A DNA stretch of 64,000 nt from Amycolatopsis pithecellobii (GTDB lineage Bacteria > Actinomycetota > Actinomycetes > Mycobacteriales > Pseudonocardiaceae): positions 38,546-102,545 of the forward strand of contig NZ_WMBA01000023.1 of NCBI RefSeq assembly GCF_009707865.1, read 5' to 3'. The notes under the pieces are model-generated. The model searched no databases. It saw only the letters and a list, made by a program, of their open reading frames with translations, and was not told the DNA's origin. Position 1 is the first letter of the stretch, and every line of letters starts with the position of its first letter. Position numbers and translations under genes: made by a program. Positions 9,179 to 18,187 of the stretch are shown here, in pieces.

Positions 9179-9207
9179 GCCTCTGTTCACTATCTGAAGG
9201 AAGAACG

Positions 9208-9900
9208 TTGACGAACACACTCATCACCGGCGGCAACAAAGGTATCGGCTACGAGACGGCACGCCGCCTCATCGAAGCCGGGCACACTGTCTGGATCGGT
9301 GCCCGCGACCCGGAACGCGGTCGTCTTGCCGCAGCGAAACTCGGCGCCTCGTTCGTGCAGCTCGACGTGACCGACGAAGCGTCGGTCACGATGGCTGCGA
9401 AGATCCTTCGCGACGAGGCCGGCCACCTGGACGTCCTCATCAACAATGCCGGGATACTGGGCGAGGTCGCGACTCCCGAGGAGACGCCGGTCGAGGCGTT
9501 CCGTACGGTGTACGAGACCAACGTGTTCGGCGTCGTCCGGGTCACCCGCGCCTTCCTGCCGCTTCTGCGCGCGGCCGCGGCGCCATCGGTCATCAACGTC
9601 ACCAGCGGCGTCGGATCCTTCACGCTGATCCACGACCCGGAGCGCGTCGAGTCGCAGTACCCGCTCGCCGCCTACGGCTCCTCCAAAACCGCGGTCACGA
9701 TGATCACGATGCAGTACGCCAGGACCATCCACGACATCCGGTTCAACGCCGTCGACCCCGGCCAGACCGCGACGGACTTCACCGGCAACCTCGGACACAG
9801 CGTCGAGGAAGGCGCCGACGCGATCGTACGTGTCGCGACCCTCGGACCGGACACCCCGACCGGTACGGTCACCGACCGGAACGGCATCCTGCCCTGGTGA
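9208..9900 (+). CDS. Short-chain dehydrogenase/reductase
   Basis: A 230-residue classical SDR. The nucleotide-binding motif is GGNKGIG (8-14), NNAG is at 79-82, Ser133 is the catalytic serine and YGSSK (Tyr156, Lys160) completes the triad. It probably starts at TTG 9208, which is preceded by GAAGGA and places the first beta strand correctly; no in-frame ATG or GTG fits. It lies 29 bp after the ABM gene and is probably co-transcribed. The substrate is unknown; carbonyl reduction is typical of this subgroup. Confidence 0.87.
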   Translation: MTNTLITGGNKGIGYETARRLIEAGHTVWIGARDPERGRLAAAKLGASFVQLDVTDEASVTMAAKILRDEAGHLDVLINNAGILGEVATPEETPVEAFRTVYETNVFGVVRVTRAFLPLLRAAAAPSVINVTSGVGSFTLIHDPERVESQYPLAAYGSSKTAVTMITMQYARTIHDIRFNAVDPGQTATDFTGNLGHSVEEGADAIVRVATLGPDTPTGTVTDRNGILPW

Positions 9901-9924
9901 TTCCGGCGGTGTTACCGGCCGCGC

Positions 9925-10512
9925 TCAGCGCCTCGTCTCGTACCTGGTCAGGACCACGCCGTGGGGGAACGTCCGCGTCTCCACCAGATTCAGGTTCACC
10001 CAGCTGTCCAGCGTGGTGAAGAACGGCGTGCCGCCGCCCACCAGGACCGGACAGGTGGCGAGCGCGTACTCGTCGATCAACCCGGCCCGCATGGCCACCG
10101 CGGCGAACGTCGCGCCGCCGATGCTCATCGGTGCGCCGTCCTCGGCTTTGAGCCGGGTGATCTCGGCGACCGCGTCGCCGGTGACCAGACGCGTGTTCCA
10201 GTCGACCTTGTCGATCGTCGAGGAGAACACCACCTTCGGCGTGTCCCGCCAGTTCCGCGCGAACTCGATCTCCGCCGGAGTGGCACCCGGCTGCTGGTCG
10301 CCGGTCGGCCAGTAGGAACTCATCGTCTCCCACAGCTTGCGCCCATACAGCGTCAGGCCGCTCGCCCGCTCCTGGTCGAGCCACCACTGGAACAGCTCGT
10401 CGCTCGGCACGCTCCAGCCGATGTCACCGGATCCCGAGGTGTGGCTCGGGTCGCCCGGCGCGGCGATGTAGCCGTCCAGGGTCACGTTCATGCCGTAGAT
10501 CAGTTTCCGCAT
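9925..10512 (-). CDS. RibD C-terminal / dihydrofolate reductase-like protein
   Basis: A 195-residue member of the YyaP/YwjB-like branch of the DHFR fold. The N-terminus MRKLIYGMNVTLDGYIA is characteristic. LYGRKLWETM and the glycine-rich SIGGATFAA supply the NADPH site. Standalone members are reductases of unsettled substrate. It is monocistronic with its own ATG, and its 3' end faces the SDR gene 24 bp away. It probably has its own promoter in 10513-10594. Confidence 0.86.
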   Translation of the reverse strand: MRKLIYGMNVTLDGYIAAPGDPSHTSGSGDIGWSVPSDELFQWWLDQERASGLTLYGRKLWETMSSYWPTGDQQPGATPAEIEFARNWRDTPKVVFSSTIDKVDWNTRLVTGDAVAEITRLKAEDGAPMSIGGATFAAVAMRAGLIDEYALATCPVLVGGGTPFFTTLDSWVNLNLVETRTFPHGVVLTRYETRR

Positions 10513-10594
10513 GCGCCGGCCTTTCCGTCAGTCGAAATCAGACGTACAGACCGGCGCAGCGCGGCAAACTCATCGGTGCGCGATCAGGGAGCCG

Positions 10595-12241
10595 TCATCC
10601 CAGACTTTCCAGCTTCGCTTCCGTGGTCTCGGCCGCGAGCAGGGCCTCGATGCGTTCCCGCAACTTGAACTTCTGGACCTTCCCGGCCAGGTTCTTGGGC
10701 AGCTCCGCCATGTGCTCGAGCCGCTCCGGGACCTTCTGGATCGCGAAACCGTGGTCCAGGAGGTAGCCGGTCAGCTCCGACAGCGTCGGCGGTTCGTCTC
10801 CGGCGGTGACGACGAACGCGCAGGCCCGCTCGATCATGATCGGGTCCGGCATGGCGACGATGGCGACCTCGGCGATCTTCGGATGGGTGTAGAGGTGGTC
10901 TTCGACCTCCTTGACGCTGATGTTCTCACCGCCGCGCAGGACGATGTCCTTCCTGCGCCCTTCGATGGTCAGCCGGCCGCGCGCGTCCAGCCTGGCCAGG
11001 TCGCCGGTGGCGAACCAGCCGTCGGCGTCGAAGACCTCCTCGCCCGGTGGCGGCACCAGGTAACCGGTGAACCTTTCCGGCCCCCGCACGAGAAGCTCGC
11101 CGCGCTCGCCGGGGGGCAACTCGGCTCCCGCATCGTCGACGATCTTCAGCTCGGTCCCCTCCATCGGGCGCCCATCGGTCTCGGCGCGCCAGTCGAGCGG
11201 GTCGTCGACCCAGGCCTGGGTCGCGGTCGGGTACTCGGTCGATCCGTAGCCGCGGGCGATGGTGGCGCCGAGGCGGGCTTCAGCCTCCCGGACCAGCCCT
11301 GGCGGCACATCTCCCCCACCGACACCGACCCATCGAAGGGACGAGACGTCGCGCTGCGCAAGCTCCTCGGAACGAACCAGCCCGTGGACGAACGGTGTGG
11401 CAGCCGCGGTGAAGGAACAGCGATGACGCTCGATCAGTCTCAGCGCCTCGGTCGGTTCCCAGACGTCCTGCAGCACGAGCAGGCTGCCCAGCATCGACGG
11501 TAGTTGCACGCCGTAGAGCAGGCCCGTGACGTGCGTCAGGGGCGACGGCATGAAGATCCGGTCCGTGCCGGTGAGCCCCCAGCTCTCGATGCATCCGTGG
11601 TTCTCGCGTACCAGCGTCGCATGTGGGTGGATGACGCCCTTCGGGGCCGAGGTGGTGCCGGAGGTGTACATCAGCACCGCCGGATCGGTCGCCGCCCGAT
11701 CGATATCGGGCGCGGGGCCGGCACGCAACAGCTCCTCGAAGGCGCGGCCGGATGGTGCCTCGTCCCGCACGACGACGGTGTGCGTCAACGCGGGCAGCTG
11801 CGGTGCCATCTCGGCCACCATCTGCCGGTAGTCGAATCCGCGGAACCGCGCCGGGTGCACGAAGACTTTCGTCTCCGCCTGCCGCAGGATGAACTCGACC
11901 TCACGCCGCCGGTAGATCGGGATGACGGGGTTGCTGACCGCCCCGCAGCGCAGGATCCCGTGGTGCAGGACAACGGCCTCCCACCAGTTCGGCAGTTGCC
12001 AGGACACGACGTCGCCCTTGCGGACGCCCAGCTCGTGCAGCGCGCCGGCGATGGCGCGCACGTGCTTCTCGACCTCCCCGAAGGTGAACGTGCGGGCCCC
12101 GTCGACGATCGCCGGGCGAGCGGCGGTCACCGGGTGCGCGGCCCTGGCGGAGACGAACCCGTCGATCAGCTCCTCGCTCCAGAAACCGGCGCGCCGGTAG
12201 CGCTCGGCGTACTCCGGGGCGGGGGTCAGCGTCACGGCCAT
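10595..12241 (-). CDS. AMP-forming acyl-CoA ligase
   Basis: A 548-residue ANL-family ligase. MYTSGTTSAPKGVIHPH is the phosphate-binding loop, ARGYGSTEYP the A5 motif, WFATGDLARLD the A7 motif and GRRKDIVLRGGENIS the hinge, with the A10 lysine in LPKNLAGKVQKF. It is last in a minus-strand series: its ATG at 12241 overlaps the stop of the small four-cysteine protein (ATGA), which in turn follows HyuB and HyuA. In acetophenone-degrading bacteria the carboxylase product, a beta-keto acid, is activated by such a ligase. The same role is proposed here as inference. Confidence 0.88.
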   Translation of the reverse strand: MAVTLTPAPEYAERYRRAGFWSEELIDGFVSARAAHPVTAARPAIVDGARTFTFGEVEKHVRAIAGALHELGVRKGDVVSWQLPNWWEAVVLHHGILRCGAVSNPVIPIYRRREVEFILRQAETKVFVHPARFRGFDYRQMVAEMAPQLPALTHTVVVRDEAPSGRAFEELLRAGPAPDIDRAATDPAVLMYTSGTTSAPKGVIHPHATLVRENHGCIESWGLTGTDRIFMPSPLTHVTGLLYGVQLPSMLGSLLVLQDVWEPTEALRLIERHRCSFTAAATPFVHGLVRSEELAQRDVSSLRWVGVGGGDVPPGLVREAEARLGATIARGYGSTEYPTATQAWVDDPLDWRAETDGRPMEGTELKIVDDAGAELPPGERGELLVRGPERFTGYLVPPPGEEVFDADGWFATGDLARLDARGRLTIEGRRKDIVLRGGENISVKEVEDHLYTHPKIAEVAIVAMPDPIMIERACAFVVTAGDEPPTLSELTGYLLDHGFAIQKVPERLEHMAELPKNLAGKVQKFKLRERIEALLAAETTEAKLESLG

Positions 12242-12444
12242 CAGCCGACTCCGGCCTGGGCCGGGGGCGTGATCCGGTGCCGGTCGACGACGTGCAGGCA
12301 GGTGCGGCACTTCGTCACGCGGAGCCAGCCGCGGTAGTCGACGAGCCGGTAGGTGAAGACGGTGGCTGCACCACACGCGGGGCAGCCGGTGCCGGCCGGC
12401 GTCAAAGGCTCGTCGACGGTCGGCTCGGTGGGCTTGGGGAACAT
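12241..12444 (-). CDS. Small four-cysteine zinc-ribbon-like protein, possible carboxylase accessory subunit
   Basis: A 67-residue protein with two Cys pairs, CPAC (21-24) and CRTC (46-49), spaced as in a rubredoxin-like zinc ribbon. The ATG at 12444 is supported by a GGGAG site about 8 bp upstream on the minus strand; an alternative start at 12471 lacks one. It lies between HyuB and the CoA ligase and is translationally coupled to the ligase. Acetone and acetophenone carboxylases also have small extra subunits beside their HyuA/HyuB-like chains, so a structural role in such a complex is the best guess. Confidence 0.72.
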   Translation of the reverse strand: MFPKPTEPTVDEPLTPAGTGCPACGAATVFTYRLVDYRGWLRVTKCRTCLHVVDRHRITPPAQAGVG

Positions 12445-12467
12445 GATGCTTCTCCCTTCTTGGTCGG

Positions 12468-14327
12468 TCACCCGAAGTGGACGCCGTAGACCCGTTCGGC
12501 TGCCGCGGCGGAGACGATCTCGTTGCGGACGTCGCGCAGCACGGCCTCGGGGTCGCGCTCGCGCGAGTCGCCGTAGCCGCCCGCGCCGGCGACCTGGAAC
12601 GTGACGACATCACCGGCGGCGAAATGGACGCCGGCGAGCTTGCTGATGCGGAACTGCGCGCGCTCGTCGCCCGGATCGGCGGGGGAGCCGTCGTCGGGGT
12701 TCACGAATCCGGCGACCACCTCGGGGTCGGCGAGCTCCTCGAGGTTCGACCACCGCGCGAGGCCGCCCTTGTGGAGCAGGATGCCGGCCATGCTGCCGCC
12801 ACCACCGCCGAACTCTCCCTTGGTCGGGAACCGGCACTGCTCCAGCTGGTAGGTGCTCTCGGTATCGACGAGCGGGGCGAGCAGGACCCGCGTCGCCGGC
12901 CCGCCGCGGTGCTTGCCGGGACCGGCGGTGTCGGTCACGAACTCCCGTTCGAGGAACAACAGGGGAAACGCCTCTTCCTCGAACTCGATCGAGGTCTCGA
13001 CGGCGTTGCCTTCCTCGATCGGCATGTACGAGCAGCCGTCTCCCAGCGCGCTGCCACCGAAGGGGCCCAGCGGGAACCGGATGAAGACGAATGGCGTGGG
13101 ATTCTTGGGCCGGTTGTCGGTGCCGGAGAAGCTGATGATGCAGATGTCGTCGTAGTTCTCGCCGACGGCGAACTTCGGGTCCGCCTTCGAGATCGCCATC
13201 TTCACCAGAGTGGTGCTCTTGACGAGGAAGAACAGGTGCCCGGAGTTGGTCGACATCGGGGGGAGCGCGTGGAAGCAGGACCCGGGTGGCGTGACGACGT
13301 GCACCGGGCGATAGGCGCCGGCGTTCGGGGGCACCGAGTCGAGGAACATGCTCTGCAGTCCCAGGTGTGCGGCCGAGACCGTGTCCGACCATTGGCACGC
13401 ATAGCCGTTCCAGTCCTCGCGCGCCGAACCCGAGAAGTCGATCTCGATATCGGAACCGGACTTGCGGACCGTGCACCGGAGCAGCATCGGCTCGCCCTCG
13501 GAGTCGTTGTCGAGATGGTCCTCGGCTTCGTAGGTGCCGTCGGGGATCTCGAGCAATGCCTGCCGCACGGCCCGCTCCGAATAGTCGAGGGTGTACTCGA
13601 CCGCCCCGAGGTACGCGTCGACGCCGTAGCGGTCGACGTAGTGGCCCACCATGTCCACCCCGACCTGGAGTGCGGCCTTGATCACCTGCAGGTCGTTCGA
13701 GCTCATCTCCGCGATGCGCGTCTGCACGGTGAACAGCTCGATGGTTTCCCGGACCAGCTCGCCACGCTGGTAGAGCAGCCGCGGAGAAAGCCGGATGCCC
13801 TCGGCGAACACGTCACGCTGAAGCCCCGGGCCGAATCCCGTGGGGATCGGGCCCCCGATGTCGAGCCAGTGCGTGATGCTGGCCGCGAAGCCCAGCAACC
13901 GGCCGTCGTGGAAGATCGGCATCACCGCGCCGATGTCGTTGACGTGGCTGCCGCCGTGGTACGGATCGTTGTAGATCACGATGTCGCCCGGTTCGAAGTT
14001 CTCGACACCCCAGTGCTCGATCGCCATCCGCGCGTAGTACTGGTTGATGACGAAATGCGCCGGCGCGCCCGTGGACATGGCGATCGCGTCGAAATCCAGG
14101 TCGCGTGCCTCGTCACGCGGGCCGAGCAGCCCGATCCCGAAGTCGTTCATCTCGCTGAGCAGGGGGCTCAGCGCCGCGGCGTTGACTTTCTGCTGCATCT
14201 GCAACGCGATGTAGCGCAACGCGTGCCGCAGAACCTCGGCCGCGGTCAGGTCGATCCCGTAACGGGTTTGTACTTCCTGCGCGCTGAGCGCGGAGGTCGA
14301 GCTCGTGTTCTTCTGCTGAACAGACAT
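12468..14327 (-). CDS. HyuB: hydantoinase B / oxoprolinase / acetone carboxylase family subunit
   Basis: A 619-residue hydantoinase_B family protein. Family segments include FEPGDIVIYNDPYHGGSH near 115-132, DIEIDFSGSA near 290, and the glycine-rich KGEFGGGGGSMAG toward the C-terminus. Its start (ATG 14327) overlaps the HyuA stop by 1 bp. HyuA/HyuB pairs form ATP-dependent cyclic amide hydrolases (hydantoinase, oxoprolinase) or ketone carboxylases. The neighbours here (SDR, CoA ligase, small Cys protein) fit the carboxylase alternative better than amidase chemistry, but sequence alone does not settle it. Confidence 0.9.
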   Translation of the reverse strand: MSVQQKNTSSTSALSAQEVQTRYGIDLTAAEVLRHALRYIALQMQQKVNAAALSPLLSEMNDFGIGLLGPRDEARDLDFDAIAMSTGAPAHFVINQYYARMAIEHWGVENFEPGDIVIYNDPYHGGSHVNDIGAVMPIFHDGRLLGFAASITHWLDIGGPIPTGFGPGLQRDVFAEGIRLSPRLLYQRGELVRETIELFTVQTRIAEMSSNDLQVIKAALQVGVDMVGHYVDRYGVDAYLGAVEYTLDYSERAVRQALLEIPDGTYEAEDHLDNDSEGEPMLLRCTVRKSGSDIEIDFSGSAREDWNGYACQWSDTVSAAHLGLQSMFLDSVPPNAGAYRPVHVVTPPGSCFHALPPMSTNSGHLFFLVKSTTLVKMAISKADPKFAVGENYDDICIISFSGTDNRPKNPTPFVFIRFPLGPFGGSALGDGCSYMPIEEGNAVETSIEFEEEAFPLLFLEREFVTDTAGPGKHRGGPATRVLLAPLVDTESTYQLEQCRFPTKGEFGGGGGSMAGILLHKGGLARWSNLEELADPEVVAGFVNPDDGSPADPGDERAQFRISKLAGVHFAAGDVVTFQVAGAGGYGDSRERDPEAVLRDVRNEIVSAAAAERVYGVHFG

Positions 14328-16360
14328 TAGACAGCCTCCCGAATGTCGATCAGGATGTCGCCGACCGAATTGATCTCGGCCACGTCACCGTCGCCGATGA
14401 CGGCGCTGTAGCTCGCGGCCTCGACGACCGCCGGTCCGGTGATCCGCTGGCCCGGCGCCAGCGCGGCCGCCTCGTAGACGGGCACTCCCTCATGGCGTTC
14501 TCCGCCGATGACGATGTCGCGGGCGCTTCGGGGCCGCCCCTCCTCCCGTGCCTCCAGCTCGGGGGGAAGAACCTCCCGGGCGGCCGGCTCCACCGCCCGG
14601 ACGCGCACGGTCGAGATGTAGACGTCGGCCGGCAGGGTGTAGCCGAACTGCCTCCGGTGCGCCTCGCCGAAGACCTCCCGCAGGTGCCCGAGCGGCTGCT
14701 CGTGAGCCGGGTTCACCAGCGCCTCGAGCTCCGAGCGCTGCCCGGCGTACATCCCGTCGAGGCGGAATTCGAGGTGGATATCGGGGTGCCCGGACGCCTC
14801 GGCGAGTCGCGCGCCGGTCTGCCGCAGCCGGGCGAACACCTCCGCCGCGAGTTCCTCGGTGGCGACAGCCATGACCGGTGTTACGTCTTCCTCGAAGACC
14901 TTCGCGCCGAGGAGACCGAAGGCCGAGAACACGCCGGCGAGGGCCGGGATGACGACGCGCGGCATCTGCAGGCTCCGCGCGACCTGCGTCGCCACCAGCG
15001 GTCCGGCCGCGCCATAGGCGAGGAGCCCGAAGTCACGAGGGTCGGCGCCGCGGTACACGGTGAGCTGGCGCACGGCCTCGGCCATGTTGTGGATCGCCAC
15101 CTCGGTGACGGCCTTGGCCAGGTCGCCCGGTGCGGCACCGAGCTGGTCGCCGAGCCCGGCGTAGGCCTGCTCGGCCGCGTCGACGTCGGGTGGGATCTCG
15201 CCACCGAGAGCAACCTTCGGATCCAGCATTCCCAGCAGCAGGAACGCGTCGGTGACGGTCGGCAGCGTGCCACCACGTCCGTAGCAGGCGGGTCCCGGGT
15301 TGCTTCCGGCACTCTCGGGCCCCACGTTGAGGCCGCCCGCGGCGTCGAGCGAGGCGATGCTGCCGCCACCGGCGCCGATGCTGTGGATCTCCAGCACCGG
15401 GATCCCGGCGATCACGTCGTGCTCGAGCACGAGTTCTCGCTCCGCCGATGCCCGCCCGTCCGCGACCACCGCCACGTCGGTGCTCGTGCCGCCCATGTCG
15501 AAGCCGACGAGGTTCGGAATGCCCAGGCGGCGTGCATACATCTCGGCGCCCATGACCCCGCCGACCGGCCCGCTGTTGAGCGTCGTGACAGGGCGCGCGG
15601 TCGCCTGCTCGGGCCCGATCAGACCCCCGTCGTTCGTCATGAACATCAGTGGCGCGGAGTACCCGGACCGCTGGAGCCGCTCCTCCAAATCGGACGTGTA
15701 GGTGTCCATCAGCGGCTGGGCGTAGGCGTTCAACACACAAGTACAGAAGCGGCTGTACTCGCGGGGGAACGGCGCGACATCCGCCGACGTGCTGACACTC
15801 AGCTGTGGGAAGCGCTCGCGCACGAGTTCCGCCGCGCGCTGCTCGTGACCCGGATGCTTGTAGGAGTGCAGGAAGCAGATCGCGATGCTCTCGCACCCGT
15901 CCGCCACCAGCTTCTCGACCTCCGCCAGCAGGTGGGCCTCATCGAGCGCGACGACGGTCCCGCCGTCCGCCCGGACCCGCTCCGGCACGGTGCGCCGCCG
16001 GTGCCGTTCGATGATCGGCCGCAGCTCGTGCGGGCGCCGCCAGCGCGGGTCGATGAGAGCGTCTTCCCACGGCCGCCACCCGCGCCCCATGTCGAGCAGG
16101 TCGCGATAGCCCATCGTGGTGACGAGCCCGACCTCGGCGCCCCGGCGGGTCAGGATGGCGTTCAACGCGACGGTCGTGCCGTGGACGATGCGCTCCACCT
16201 CCCCGCCGGCGACGCCCGCCTTGTCGAGCGCTTTCAGCGTCCCGCTCGGCAGGTCGCCGTGGGTGGTGAGTGACTTGACGGCGGCGTACACCCGCTCCCC
16301 GTCCGCCACCACCAGGTCGGTGAAGGTACCTCCGGTGTCGATACCGATTCGCAGAGTCAA
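14327..16360 (-). CDS. HyuA: hydantoinase A / oxoprolinase / acetone carboxylase family ATP-binding subunit
   Basis: A 677-residue hydantoinase_A family protein with an ASKHA-like nucleotide fold. The N-terminus RIGIDTGGTFTDLVV and the second phosphate-binding element GFDMGGTSTDVAVV (about 286-300) are the two diagnostic motifs. The subunit phosphorylates the carbonyl or enolate substrate with ATP, and HyuB completes the reaction. It lies 27 bp after the SDR gene in the same direction. In the proposed pathway the SDR makes a ketone that this pair carboxylates. Confidence 0.91.
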   Translation of the reverse strand: MTLRIGIDTGGTFTDLVVADGERVYAAVKSLTTHGDLPSGTLKALDKAGVAGGEVERIVHGTTVALNAILTRRGAEVGLVTTMGYRDLLDMGRGWRPWEDALIDPRWRRPHELRPIIERHRRRTVPERVRADGGTVVALDEAHLLAEVEKLVADGCESIAICFLHSYKHPGHEQRAAELVRERFPQLSVSTSADVAPFPREYSRFCTCVLNAYAQPLMDTYTSDLEERLQRSGYSAPLMFMTNDGGLIGPEQATARPVTTLNSGPVGGVMGAEMYARRLGIPNLVGFDMGGTSTDVAVVADGRASAERELVLEHDVIAGIPVLEIHSIGAGGGSIASLDAAGGLNVGPESAGSNPGPACYGRGGTLPTVTDAFLLLGMLDPKVALGGEIPPDVDAAEQAYAGLGDQLGAAPGDLAKAVTEVAIHNMAEAVRQLTVYRGADPRDFGLLAYGAAGPLVATQVARSLQMPRVVIPALAGVFSAFGLLGAKVFEEDVTPVMAVATEELAAEVFARLRQTGARLAEASGHPDIHLEFRLDGMYAGQRSELEALVNPAHEQPLGHLREVFGEAHRRQFGYTLPADVYISTVRVRAVEPAAREVLPPELEAREEGRPRSARDIVIGGERHEGVPVYEAAALAPGQRITGPAVVEAASYSAVIGDGDVAEINSVGDILIDIREAV

Positions 16361-16387
16361 CGCTGTCTCCTCTCGGTCCGTCAGTGC

Positions 16388-17206
16388 TCAGAAACAACCG
16401 ACATGCTGGCCACCGTCGGCGGCGATCACCGTGCCGTTGGTCCACCGGCTCTCCTCGGAGAGCAGGAAAAGGGCGACCCTGGCCATGTCGTCGGGAAGGG
16501 CGATCTGGTTCATCGGCGAGTAGGCGGCGACCTTGGCCTGCGCCTCCGGGGTGGGCAGCCAGGCGTCGTACATGTCCGTCTTGGTGCTGCCCGGCGCGAT
16601 CGCGTTGACCCGCACCCCGGCGCCACCGTATTCGAGGGCGACGCTCTTCGTCATGCCGATGACGCCCCATTTCGAGGCGATGTACTCCGAGATGTTCGGC
16701 ATTCCGATGATGCCGCCGACCGAACTCACGTTCACGATCGAGCCGCCACCGGTCGCCAGCATCGCGGGGATTTCGTACTTCAGGCTGAAGTAGACGCCCA
16801 TCAGGTTCACGTCGAAGACCTGACGGACGTAGTCGCTGTCGGTGTCGACGATCGGTGCCCCGGCACCCGAGAGGGCGGCGTTGTTGACGGCACCGTCCAG
16901 GCGGCCGAACCGTTCGACGGTGTCCTGCACCGCCTTGGCGACCGAGGCCTCGTCGGTGACGTCGAGGTGGACCGCGAGCGCGTTGCCTCCTTCGGAGGTC
17001 AGCTCGTCGACGAGCGACTCGAGCCGATCGATGCGGCGAGCGCCCACCACCACGTCGGCGCCCTCCGCGACGAAGCGCCGCGCGGCGGCCGCACCGATGC
17101 CGGACGAGGCACCGGTGATGAAGATCGTCTTGCCGTCGAGCCGCCGGGCCTCGATGGTGACCGGGGCAGGGTTGTGATTGGGATGAGCCGTCGACGCTAC
17201 CGTCAT
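16388..17206 (-). CDS. Classical SDR alcohol dehydrogenase
   Basis: A 272-residue SDR with TGASSGIG (31-38), NNAA (108-111), serine at 161-162 and the YIASK catalytic pair (Tyr175, Lys179). The C-terminus carries the usual NGTVIAADGG segment. Residues 1-20 are a short unconserved extension. In the operon it lies between the crotonase and HyuA. By analogy with 1-phenylethanol dehydrogenase, which feeds acetophenone carboxylase, it may oxidise a secondary alcohol to the ketone used by HyuA/HyuB. Confidence 0.89.
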   Translation of the reverse strand: MTVASTAHPNHNPAPVTIEARRLDGKTIFITGASSGIGAAAARRFVAEGADVVVGARRIDRLESLVDELTSEGGNALAVHLDVTDEASVAKAVQDTVERFGRLDGAVNNAALSGAGAPIVDTDSDYVRQVFDVNLMGVYFSLKYEIPAMLATGGGSIVNVSSVGGIIGMPNISEYIASKWGVIGMTKSVALEYGGAGVRVNAIAPGSTKTDMYDAWLPTPEAQAKVAAYSPMNQIALPDDMARVALFLLSEESRWTNGTVIAADGGQHVGCF

Positions 17207-17244
17207 GGGACTGCCCTTCGGTCGAATAGGGATTGTGATCGCGG

Positions 17245-18048
17245 TCAGGCCGAGTGTGAATACTCGGGGGTTCGTCGTTCGAACACCGCGTTGCGAGCCT
17301 CCTGTGAATCGGGGTGCGCCGAGAGCCGGGTGGTGACCCGTTGCTCGGCCTCGTATCCACTCTTGAGGTCCATGAACTCGATCGTGTTCAACGATTCCTT
17401 GGCGTGGCGGAGCGCGGCCCTGCTGTGGATCGCCATCCGCTCGGCGAGCGCGAGAGCCGTGTCCATCAGCTGCTCGTCCGGCACCACCGCGTGAATTCCG
17501 CCGTACGGAAGGAGATCCGCCGCGGGAGCGGAGCCGGCCGTGAAGTACAGCGTCCGCATGACGTGTTCGGGAACCAGGCGCCGCATATGCCGCGCGCCTC
17601 CCATGACACCGACTCCGACCTCGGGCACCCCCAGGCGCGCGCTTTCCCCGCAGATGATGGTGTCGCAGCAGGCGGCGAGCGCGACCCCGGTGCCCATCGC
17701 GACGCCATGCACCGCCGCGATCACCGGCACCGGACAGTCGTATACGGCCGCGAAGGTCTCCCGGACGAGCTTCTGCCGGCCGGGCGAGTTCTGCGGAGTG
17801 AGGCTCGCGAACTCCTTGAAGTCGTGCCCCGCGCAGAAATGCTTTCCCTCACCGCGGAGGACCAGGACACGGACCCGCGGCAGGTACTCGTCCAAGCGGC
17901 TGAACAGGGCGCGGATCTCGTGGCACATATCGGTGTCCACGGCGTTCACCGGCGACCGGTCGAAGGACACGACCGCGATGGCTCCCCGATCGTCGATCGT
18001 GAGATGCCGGAACTGCCGGGGATCGGAGGCTGCGGCGTCCACCGTCAT
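17245..18048 (-). CDS. Crotonase-family enoyl-CoA hydratase/isomerase lacking one catalytic Glu
   Basis: A 267-residue crotonase fold counted from ATG 18048. The oxyanion-hole segment is KHFCAGHDFKEF (69-80), and VPEVGVG (Glu143) aligns with Glu164 of rat hydratase. The position of rat Glu144 is Ala123 (GTGVALAACCD), so canonical hydration is doubtful; single-glutamate family members are often isomerases or C-C bond enzymes. Upstream in-frame ATGs at 18066 and 18153 would add an Arg-rich, non-homologous tail. It is the first gene after the ABC transporter, from which a 140-bp gap separates it. Confidence 0.84.
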   Translation of the reverse strand: MTVDAAASDPRQFRHLTIDDRGAIAVVSFDRSPVNAVDTDMCHEIRALFSRLDEYLPRVRVLVLRGEGKHFCAGHDFKEFASLTPQNSPGRQKLVRETFAAVYDCPVPVIAAVHGVAMGTGVALAACCDTIICGESARLGVPEVGVGVMGGARHMRRLVPEHVMRTLYFTAGSAPAADLLPYGGIHAVVPDEQLMDTALALAERMAIHSRAALRHAKESLNTIEFMDLKSGYEAEQRVTTRLSAHPDSQEARNAVFERRTPEYSHSA

Positions 18049-18187
18049 CGCGACCGCCCGGCGCATGTGCCTGCGGTGCCTTCGACGGGCGACGGCCGGG
18101 AAATGGCCTCTCTCATCTGGATGTACTCCTGTCCACATGGCGTGAATGTCCATAAATGCTCATGACGAGCCAGATCGTTGGCGGGAA

